Source: Candidatus Aminicenantota bacterium
Lineage (GTDB): Bacteria > Acidobacteriota > Aminicenantia > Aminicenantales > JAFGBC01
Direction of reading: 5' to 3'
Assembly: GCA_016933355.1 (NCBI GenBank)
Contig: JAFGBC010000255.1
Coordinates: 1-13,784, forward strand
DNA length: 13,784 nt
Shown here: positions 6,090-12,287 of the stretch, in pieces
How positions within the stretch are numbered: position 1 is the first letter of the stretch
Layout: each line of letters starts with the position of its first letter
Made by a program: the position numbers and the translations under genes
Notes under the pieces: generated by a model
What the model was told of the DNA's origin: nothing
Seen by the model: the letters and a program-made list of their open reading frames with translations, nothing else
Databases searched by the model: none

Positions 6090-7496
6090 TTGGCTGCAGC
6101 CCGAAAGGAGGGAGACGGCGAAGGACGCGGGCTTCTCCGCCGCCTGGGTCTCCTCGATTCCAGCCTGCTCGTCGTCGGCGGCGTCCTGGGCTCCGGCATC
6201 TTCATGACGACCGGGCTCATCGCCCAATCCGTCCCGTCGCCCGGGCCGATCCTCCTCGTCTGGCTGGCCGGGGGCTTGATCACGCTCTTCGGCGCGCTGA
6301 CCTTCGCCGAATTGGGCGCGATGTATCCGGGCTCGGGCGGACAGTATATCTATCTCCGCGAAGCCTACGGGCGCGGCGCCGCGTTCTTCTTCGGCTGGGG
6401 ATTCTTTTGGGTCATCGAATGCGGCGGCATCGCCGCCCTGGCCGTCGGGTTTGCCGACTATCTCGGCGCGGTCTGGCCCGGTTTCGAGCCTGCCGCCGGG
6501 GTCCTGGACCTGAACGGAGCCGGGATTCCGGCGGTCGTGACCCTCGGACAGGTCGCGGGCGCCGTCTCGATCGTCATCGTCACGGGCGTCAACTACCTCG
6601 GGATCCGGAGCGGCGTCGTCTTCCAGAACATCTTCGCCGTCGCCCGGATCCTTGCCGTCGCGGGAATCGCGGTCCTCGGGCTTCTCTTCGGCCGCAAAGC
6701 CGGACTCACGGCGCCCGTCGGCGCCTTGGGCGGCCTGTCGTCTCTCGACCTGAGCGCCTTCGGCGCGGCCGTCCTGACCGTGCTCTGGGCCTATGACGGC
6801 TGGTACGCGCTGAACTGCACGGCCGAGGAGGTCCGGAACCCGAAGCGGAACATCCCGCTCGGCCTGATCCTGGGGACGCTCACCGTGACCGCGATCTACC
6901 TCGGCCTCAACCTCGTCTATCTCGCCGCGCTGCCCATGGACCGCATCCGGGGAACGCTGAGAATCGGCGAAGCCGCCGTCCTCCAGCTCTTCGGGCCGGG
7001 CGTCGGATGGATCTTCGGCGCGCTCATCGCCCTGTCCATCTTCGGCTGTTTGAGCGCGACGATCATTTACGGCCCCCGCGTCTACTACGCCATGGCCAAG
7101 GACGGACTCTTTTTCAAGCGGCTGGCCGAGATCCATCCCCGCTACAGGGTGCCCGGCCGCGCCCTCATCGCCCAAGCCGTCTGGGCCTGCCTGCTCTGCC
7201 TGTCCGGGACGTTCAGCTTCCTGATCGAATACGTCATCTTTGCCCTCGTCCTGTTCTTTGCCATGACCGGGTTCGCCGTTATCATCCTCCGCCGCACGCG
7301 CCCGGACGCCGAGCGTCCCTACCGCGCATGGGGCTATCCCGTCCTTCCCGCCTTGTTCGTCCTCGCCAACCTGGCGGTGTTCTTCAATACGCTCCGGACG
7401 GAACCGAGGCAGTCCCTGATCGGCGTCGGCATCCTGGCCGCGGGGCTGCCCGCCTACGTGTCCTGGAAAAGAAAGCGAACCCCGTCCCCGGTTTGA
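6090..7496 (+). CDS. APC-superfamily amino acid permease
   Basis: A 468-residue transporter with about twelve hydrophobic segments and a hydrophilic, basic N-terminus and C-terminus (KRKRTPSPV). Family marks are the first-helix GGVLGSGIF followed by MTTGLIA, LTFAELGAMYPGSGGQYIYLREAYG (seen in two parts, about residues 69-93), the WAYDGWYALN helix with CTAEEVRNPKRNIP after it, and the YGPRVYYAMAKDGLFF loop, all typical of LAT-like/APC carriers. It probably imports or exchanges amino acids at the cytoplasmic membrane; the specific substrate cannot be read from sequence. The start is TTG at 6090, chosen because GGAGGA (6077-6082) sits seven bases upstream and no ATG or GTG is better placed before the first helix. 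It likely shares a transcript with fbp. Its stop codon lies inside the -35 box of the next operon's promoter. Confidence 0.88.
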   Translation: MAAARKEGDGEGRGLLRRLGLLDSSLLVVGGVLGSGIFMTTGLIAQSVPSPGPILLVWLAGGLITLFGALTFAELGAMYPGSGGQYIYLREAYGRGAAFFFGWGFFWVIECGGIAALAVGFADYLGAVWPGFEPAAGVLDLNGAGIPAVVTLGQVAGAVSIVIVTGVNYLGIRSGVVFQNIFAVARILAVAGIAVLGLLFGRKAGLTAPVGALGGLSSLDLSAFGAAVLTVLWAYDGWYALNCTAEEVRNPKRNIPLGLILGTLTVTAIYLGLNLVYLAALPMDRIRGTLRIGEAAVLQLFGPGVGWIFGALIALSIFGCLSATIIYGPRVYYAMAKDGLFFKRLAEIHPRYRVPGRALIAQAVWACLLCLSGTFSFLIEYVIFALVLFFAMTGFAVIILRRTRPDAERPYRAWGYPVLPALFVLANLAVFFNTLRTEPRQSLIGVGILAAGLPAYVSWKRKRTPSPV

Positions 7497-7520
7497 CCGC
7501 GGGTTGGGGCGTGCTATAAT
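7493..7520 (+). promoter_or_regulatory. near-consensus extended -10 promoter for the amino-sugar operon
   Basis: TTGACC at 7493-7498, a 16-base spacer and a perfect TATAAT at 7515-7520 with TG at 7512-7513 form the best promoter in the window. The -35 box contains the stop codon of the upstream permease gene. Transcription would start around 7526-7528, one to three bases before the ATG at 7529. No Shine-Dalgarno sequence fits between, so the mRNA would be leaderless or nearly so. Confidence 0.85.
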
Positions 7521-7528
7521 CCCGAGCG

Positions 7529-8962
7529 ATGAAACTTCGGCCGGCGCTGCCCGCTCTCCTGGACGCTCCGCCCCGAGTCGCTTCGCCTCTCGACCCCGGC
7601 TTCCGGCCGCTGTCGCTCGGCCTTCTCCGCTACCGGGAAGCCCTGGCCGCCGCCGGAGGCGGCGAGCCGCTCCGGGTCGGCGTCGAGCGGGAGAACGGCC
7701 TGGTCTCGGTCTTCGAGACCCGGCTCCTTCCTCCCGGATGCGATGACGCGGCAACGCGGATCTGGGCCGAGCGCCTCGTCAAATTCCTGCTCTGGTCGCG
7801 CGGCGGGTGGAAGATCGTCTGGCAAGGGCCGAAGGCTCTGGGCGAATCTCTTCGCGTCCTCTACTCCGCGGAGGGCGGCCGCGCCTTCGACGCTCGGGTC
7901 ATGAGCCGGATCTACCGCAAGCCGTTCGCGTTTGTCCTCGCCGGCGAGCGGGAGTCCCCGTCGGAAAAAGAGGCGTCTTCGGTCTTGGGAGGCCACTGGG
8001 ACGGCTGCCGGGTCGGGTTCGACTTGGGCGCGAGCGATTTCAAGGTCGCGGCCGTCGTCGACGGCAACCCGGTCTATAGCGAGGAGATCCCCTGGCAGCC
8101 CGGGACGCAGCCCGATCCCGCCTTTCATTACGGCCGGATCCAGGACGGCTTGAAAGCCGCGGCCGCCCGGCTGCCCCGCGTCGACGCCATCGGCGGGAGC
8201 GCGGCCGGCGTCTACATCGACAACCAGGTCCGGATCGCTTCCCTGTTCCGGGGGGTGGCCGAGGACGTCTTTGAAGAAAGGGTCCGCCCCATGTTTCTCG
8301 AGATGCGCCGGGAGTGGGGCGTCCCGCTCGAGGTCATCAACGACGGCGAAGTGACGGCGTTGGTCGGCACCCTGACCCTCGGCCGGACGCCCATGCTCGG
8401 GGTCGCCATGGGTTCGAGCCAGGCCGCGGGCTACGTTAACGGCGCCGGGCGTATCCCGGGCTGGCTCGACGAGCTGGCTTTCGTCCCGGTCGACGCCAAC
8501 CCGGCCGCGCCGCCCGACGAATGGTCGGGGGACGTCGGCGTCGGCGCCCTCTATTTCTCGCAGCAGGCCGTCAACAAGCTCGCGCCGGCGGCCGGGTTCG
8601 CCTTCGCCGCCGACGTTCCGCTCCCCGAGCGGCTGAAGGAGATCCAGCGCCGCGCCGAGGACGGCCATCCCGGAGCCCGGGCGGTCTTCGAGACAATCGG
8701 CATCTATCTGGGCTACGCGATCCCCTATTACGCGCTCTTCTACGATTTCGGAGACCTGCTCGTCCTAGGCCGCGTCCTCTCCGGCGCCGGCGGCGAAGCC
8801 ATCGTCGCCAAGGCCGGCGAGGTCCTGAGGACCGAATTCCCGGACCTGGCCGAGCGCGTCGCCGTCCATCTTCTCGAAGAAAAAAGCCGCCGGGTCGGAC
8901 AGGCCGTGGCCGCCGCCAGCCTTCCCCGAATCCCGACCCGGGGGGAAGGACGAGCTCGATGA
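7529..8962 (+). CDS. divergent ROK-family protein with long N-terminal region
   Basis: A 477-residue protein. Residues from about 161 form a ROK/ASKHA domain: GFDLGASDFK (163-172) is the first phosphate loop, IGGSAAGV (221-228) is conserved, NDGE (271-274) carries the probable catalytic Asp272, and GVAMGSS (291-297) is the second phosphate motif. The ROK zinc motif CxCGxxGCxE is absent; the only cysteines are Cys71 and Cys160. The sugar-binding GExGH appears as DELAF (314-318), without the His. A distinctive EWSGDVGVGALYFSQQ stretch (331-346) takes its place. Residues 1-160 are not the helix-turn-helix of ROK repressors. I recognise from memory a poorly characterised ROK subfamily of this length and ending (EKSRRVGQAVAAASLP), so the extension is probably native. 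Position before PIG-L and NagB genes suggests an amino-sugar kinase, but a regulatory role is possible. Confidence 0.8.
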   Translation: MKLRPALPALLDAPPRVASPLDPGFRPLSLGLLRYREALAAAGGGEPLRVGVERENGLVSVFETRLLPPGCDDAATRIWAERLVKFLLWSRGGWKIVWQGPKALGESLRVLYSAEGGRAFDARVMSRIYRKPFAFVLAGERESPSEKEASSVLGGHWDGCRVGFDLGASDFKVAAVVDGNPVYSEEIPWQPGTQPDPAFHYGRIQDGLKAAAARLPRVDAIGGSAAGVYIDNQVRIASLFRGVAEDVFEERVRPMFLEMRREWGVPLEVINDGEVTALVGTLTLGRTPMLGVAMGSSQAAGYVNGAGRIPGWLDELAFVPVDANPAAPPDEWSGDVGVGALYFSQQAVNKLAPAAGFAFAADVPLPERLKEIQRRAEDGHPGARAVFETIGIYLGYAIPYYALFYDFGDLLVLGRVLSGAGGEAIVAKAGEVLRTEFPDLAERVAVHLLEEKSRRVGQAVAAASLPRIPTRGEGRAR

Positions 8963-9816
8963 CCTTCACCAATCCCTCCGCGTCCGTCTTCGTGCCGGAC
9001 GGAACGCCGGCCGAATCCGCGTTCCGGCGGGTCACCCACCTCGGGATCGGCGCTCACCAGGACGACCTCGAGATCATGGCGTTCCACGGCATCCTCCACT
9101 GCTACCGGAAGCCCGACCGGTGGTTCGGCGCCGTCATCGGAACGTCGGGCTCGGGCAGCCCGCGCAGCGGCCCCTATGCCTCTTATTCGGACGAAGAGAT
9201 GGCGGCCCTCCGGCGCCGGGAGCAGGAGCAAGCCGCGATCGTCGGCGATTACGGCGTCCTGGTCCAGCTCAACCTTGCAAGCGCGGTCGTCAAGGATCCC
9301 GGCCATCCCGGCCTCAGCCGGGACCTCGACCTCGTCCTGACGACGTGCCGTCCCGAGGTCGTCTACACCCACAACCCGGCCGACAAGCACGACACCCATG
9401 TCGCCGTCGGTCTCGCCGTCCTGGATTCCCTGCGCCGGCTCCCGGCCGAGCGAAGGCCGCGCCGTGTCCTCGGCTGCGAGGTCTGGCGCGACCTCGACTG
9501 GCTCGACGACAAGGATAAGATCCCGCTCGACGTCGGCGGCCGCGAACATCTGTCGGCGGGGCTCCTCGCCGTCTACGACTCCCAGATCGCCGGGGGCAAG
9601 CGCTACGACCTGGCCACGACGGGTCGGCGGCGGGCCAACGCGAGCTATTTCGAGTCGCACGGCACCGACGTCTACGACGAGCTCTGGTTCGCCATGGATT
9701 TGACCCCGGTCGTCGCCGAGCCGACCCGGGATATCGCCGATTACGTCCTCGGCTTCATCGACGCCTTCCGCGCCGACGTCGCGGCCAGGATCAAGGCCAG
9801 GGCCCGGACGCGCTAG
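8959..9816 (+). CDS. PIG-L/LmbE family deacetylase
   Basis: A 285-residue zinc-dependent N-deacetylase-type protein, cytoplasmic, with no signal peptide. The AHPDDE motif appears as GAHQDDLEI (31-39), giving metal ligands His33 and Asp36 and catalytic base Asp35. The second metal motif is THNPADKHDTHVAV (137-150) with His144 and His147. Known members remove acetyl groups from GlcNAc-containing substrates (GlcNAc-PI, mycothiol and bacillithiol precursors, diacetylchitobiose, GlcNAc). Its ATG overlaps the ROK gene stop (ATGA) and GGGGAAGGA lies eight bases upstream. NagB follows after 24 bases, so the expected product is a free amino sugar or its 6-phosphate for NagB; this is inference. A bacillithiol-type BshB role is less likely because no BshA or BshC is adjacent. 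The pairing resembles NagB-LmbE fusion proteins that I recall from Bacteroidota. Confidence 0.9.
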   Translation: MTFTNPSASVFVPDGTPAESAFRRVTHLGIGAHQDDLEIMAFHGILHCYRKPDRWFGAVIGTSGSGSPRSGPYASYSDEEMAALRRREQEQAAIVGDYGVLVQLNLASAVVKDPGHPGLSRDLDLVLTTCRPEVVYTHNPADKHDTHVAVGLAVLDSLRRLPAERRPRRVLGCEVWRDLDWLDDKDKIPLDVGGREHLSAGLLAVYDSQIAGGKRYDLATTGRRRANASYFESHGTDVYDELWFAMDLTPVVAEPTRDIADYVLGFIDAFRADVAARIKARARTR

Positions 9817-9840
9817 CGCCCGGGGAAAGGATGCGCCGCC

Positions 9841-10623
9841 ATGGAAGTCATCATCCAGCCCGACGCCGCAGCGGCCGGACTGCTGGCGGCCCGGATGGTC
9901 GCCGCGGTCATCAAGGACAAGCCCCACGCCGTGATCGGGTTCCCGACCGGATCAACCCCGATCCCCTTCTACGCCCGATTGGTCCGGATGCATCGCGAGG
10001 ACGGCCTGGATTTCAGCCGGATCACGACCTTTAACCTCGACGAGTTCGTCGCCCTCGCTCACGACCATCCCGCCTCCTACCACGCCTACATGGAAAAGCA
10101 TCTCTTCGGGCACGTCAACGTCGCACGGGATCGGATCCATATTCCGGACGGCACGGCCGCCGACATTCCGTCCTACTGCCGCCAATACGAGGACGACATC
10201 CGGACCGCGGGCGGGATCGACATCCAGATCCTGGGCATCGGGCCGGACGGCCACATCGGGTTCAACGAGCCGACCTCCTCGCTCGGCTCGCGGACACGGA
10301 TCAAGACGCTGACCCTCCAGACGCGGCGCGACAACGCCGCCGAATTCGGCGGTGAGGACAAGGTCCCCTTCCACGTCCTGACCATGGGCATCGGGACCAT
10401 CCTGGACAGCCGAATGATCCTCCTCCTCGCCTTCGGCGCCAAAAAGGCCGAGATCGTCGCCCGCGCCGTCGAAGGGCCGATCACCGCCCTGGTCCCGGCC
10501 TCGGCCCTACAGCTCCACCCGCGGACGGTGCTCCTCCTGGACGAGCCGGCCGCCGCGCGCCTGACCAAGGCCGATTACTACCGCTACGTCTACGAGCACA
10601 AGCCGGACTGGCAGAACTATTAG
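9841..10623 (+). CDS. nagB: glucosamine-6-phosphate deaminase
   Basis: Converts glucosamine-6-phosphate to fructose-6-phosphate and ammonia, linking amino sugars to glycolysis. The 260-residue length is normal. GFPTGSTP (33-40) is the phosphate-binding loop; TTFNLDEF (62-69) carries the catalytic Asp67 (E. coli Asp72). GPDGHIGFNEP (134-144) supplies Asp136, His138 and Glu143, matching E. coli Asp141, His143 and Glu148. SSLGSRTRIKTLT and ALQLHP are also conserved. The ATG at 9841 follows GGGGAAAGGA (9822-9831). The gene is sandwiched between the deacetylase and symporter genes, the latter only three bases on. A 6-phosphogluconolactonase homologue is excluded by the complete NagB active-site set. 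Confidence 0.96.
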   Translation: MEVIIQPDAAAAGLLAARMVAAVIKDKPHAVIGFPTGSTPIPFYARLVRMHREDGLDFSRITTFNLDEFVALAHDHPASYHAYMEKHLFGHVNVARDRIHIPDGTAADIPSYCRQYEDDIRTAGGIDIQILGIGPDGHIGFNEPTSSLGSRTRIKTLTLQTRRDNAAEFGGEDKVPFHVLTMGIGTILDSRMILLLAFGAKKAEIVARAVEGPITALVPASALQLHPRTVLLLDEPAAARLTKADYYRYVYEHKPDWQNY

Positions 10624-10626
10624 CGC

Positions 10627-12111
10627 ATGAGCCTGAACGCCGTCGATGTCGCCATCGTCGCCGGCTATGTCGCCCTAGTTCTCTACGCGGGGACGTTCGC
10701 CCGCAAATCCATCCGGGGCCTGGCCGGCTTTCTGGTCGCCGAGCGCTCGATGGGCCTCCACCTCGGGCTGGCCTCGCTCATCGCGTCCGAGATCGGCATC
10801 ATCACCTACATGTACCTGGCCGAGGCCGGCTACAGGAACGGCCTGGCCGCCCTGATCATCGGCCTCCCCTTCTTCGTCGTCGTCCTGTTCCTGGGCCGGA
10901 CCGGGTTCATTATCAAGCCCCTGATCGAGCTCAGGATCATGACGCTGCCCGAGCTCTTCGAGCGCAAGTACGGGCGGGGCGTCCGCTTCCTGGCCGGCTT
11001 TCTGATGGCCGTCGGCGGCCTGATCAACTTCGGCGTCTTTCCGGGCGTCGAAGCCAAGTTTATCAACACCGTGACCGGCCTTCCCCAGGACGCCGTCCTC
11101 TGGACGATGATCGGTCTCCTGGCCGTCGTCCTGGCCTACACGGCCCTGGGCGGAATGGTTTCGGTCATCTTCACCAACTACGTCCAGTACATCCTCCTCA
11201 GCCTGGGGATGATTTTCCTGACCGTGTTCGGGGTCCTCAAGCTCGGCTGGCCCCGGATCGTCGCGTCGTCGGCCGAGGCCTTCGGGCCCAAGGGCCTCAA
11301 CCCCTTCGCCGCCGGCAGTCCGTTCGGCTTGAGCTACGTCCTCTGGCAGCTCCTGTTCCAGCTCTCGGTCCTGACGATCGCGCCTTACATTACGATGCGG
11401 ATCTTCGCGGCCAAGGACGCGCGGACCGGAGCCCGCATCTTCGCCTGGTCGAGCGTCCTGTTCCTGGCCCGGGCCATCATCCCGGTCTTCTGGGGGGTCA
11501 TGGCCTTGGCCTATCTGACGACGCGGCCGGAAGACCCTCTCCAGGCTCTGCCGCTCATGATCGCCGGCCTGACGCCCAAGGGCCTGCTCGGGCTTCTTCT
11601 GGCCGCCCTTCTCGCCGCTTCGATGTCCACTTACGCCAGCTATCTTTTGTCCTGGAGCTCGGTCATCTCGCAAGACATCATCGGCGTCGCCTATGAACGT
11701 CTGACCGGGCGCCGGCTCGGAGACCGGAGCCGCCTGCTCGTCAACCGGGCGACCATGGCGGCCATGATCCTGTTCATCCTCTGGTGGTCGTTCCGTTTTC
11801 AGTCCGAGGAGCTCCTGTTCTTCTATCTCATGCTGGCCGTCAACCTGTTCCTGGCCGGAACGCTGGTATCGGCCGTCTTCGGCCTCTATCTGCATGACCG
11901 CCGCTTCGGACTCCTCCGCGGCCGGCGCTGGGGCGCTTATGCCGCGTTTATCCTGGGCGCGGTGCCGACCGTCCTCTTTTTCCTGCCGGCGCACCCGCCC
12001 GTCAGCCGCCTCGGCCTCTGGAGCTACATCCTGGCCCTGTCGGGCATGGTCGGCGGCTCGGTCGCCCAGAATCTCCTGGATCCTGACGCACCGAAAGGAG
12101 AGGCGGCATGA
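10627..12111 (+). CDS. sodium:solute symporter (SSS) family transporter
   Basis: A 494-residue membrane protein with about twelve to thirteen hydrophobic segments, starting with an outward hydrophobic N-terminus (VDVAIVAGYVALVLYAG) as usual for SSS carriers. Marks include the GLASLIASEIG segment of the first core helix, MTLPELFERKYG, the YTALGGMVSVIFTNYVQY pair of helices, and SMSTYASYLLSWSSVISQDI (about residues 336-355), which corresponds to the Na2-site helix with conserved Ser residues. It should couple sodium entry to uptake of a small organic solute across the inner membrane. The operon points to a sugar or amino sugar; the sequence does not specify it. Its start lies three bases after the nagB stop with no good Shine-Dalgarno of its own, so translation is probably coupled. 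Its stop overlaps the start of a small membrane protein gene. Confidence 0.92.
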   Translation: MSLNAVDVAIVAGYVALVLYAGTFARKSIRGLAGFLVAERSMGLHLGLASLIASEIGIITYMYLAEAGYRNGLAALIIGLPFFVVVLFLGRTGFIIKPLIELRIMTLPELFERKYGRGVRFLAGFLMAVGGLINFGVFPGVEAKFINTVTGLPQDAVLWTMIGLLAVVLAYTALGGMVSVIFTNYVQYILLSLGMIFLTVFGVLKLGWPRIVASSAEAFGPKGLNPFAAGSPFGLSYVLWQLLFQLSVLTIAPYITMRIFAAKDARTGARIFAWSSVLFLARAIIPVFWGVMALAYLTTRPEDPLQALPLMIAGLTPKGLLGLLLAALLAASMSTYASYLLSWSSVISQDIIGVAYERLTGRRLGDRSRLLVNRATMAAMILFILWWSFRFQSEELLFFYLMLAVNLFLAGTLVSAVFGLYLHDRRFGLLRGRRWGAYAAFILGAVPTVLFFLPAHPPVSRLGLWSYILALSGMVGGSVAQNLLDPDAPKGEAA

Positions 12112-12272
12112 CGTTCTGGCCCGCGGTCTGGCTCGTCGTGTTGGCGTTGGGCGTTGGCGGCTTCACCGTCGTCTCCATCCTCGTCGCGGTGAAGGGGTAC
12201 GCCGAGATCAAGGCGATTCTCCACAAGCTCAAGAGCGGCCCGGACGAAGGACGGGACCGCCGGCCCTCGTGA
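12108..12272 (+). CDS. 54-residue single-TM protein, possible symporter accessory subunit
   Basis: A short gene with ATG at 12108 overlapping the symporter stop (ATGA) and a strong ribosome site AAAGGAG (12094-12100) seven bases upstream. The product begins MTFWPAVWLVVLALGVGG, has one hydrophobic helix (about residues 7-28), then an amphipathic, Lys-rich stretch KGYAEIKAILHKLKSG and a charged tail ending in RRPS. The layout, short periplasmic end then a single helix then a basic cytoplasmic helix, resembles small proteins found beside SSS and related symporters. Some annotation pipelines call such proteins symporter small accessory protein. It is followed 15 bases later by the xylulokinase gene. 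No function is known to me; the partner role is inferred from position and topology. Confidence 0.75.
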   Translation: MTFWPAVWLVVLALGVGGFTVVSILVAVKGYAEIKAILHKLKSGPDEGRDRRPS

Positions 12273-12287
12273 AGGAAGGAGGACGCG

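Noticed and set aside
8521..9816. Long frame that would extend the PIG-L protein upstream into the ROK gene
   Set aside because: The upstream 146 codons are Arg/Pro-rich shadow of the ROK gene; the ATG at 8959 has its own ribosome site and ATGA overlap.
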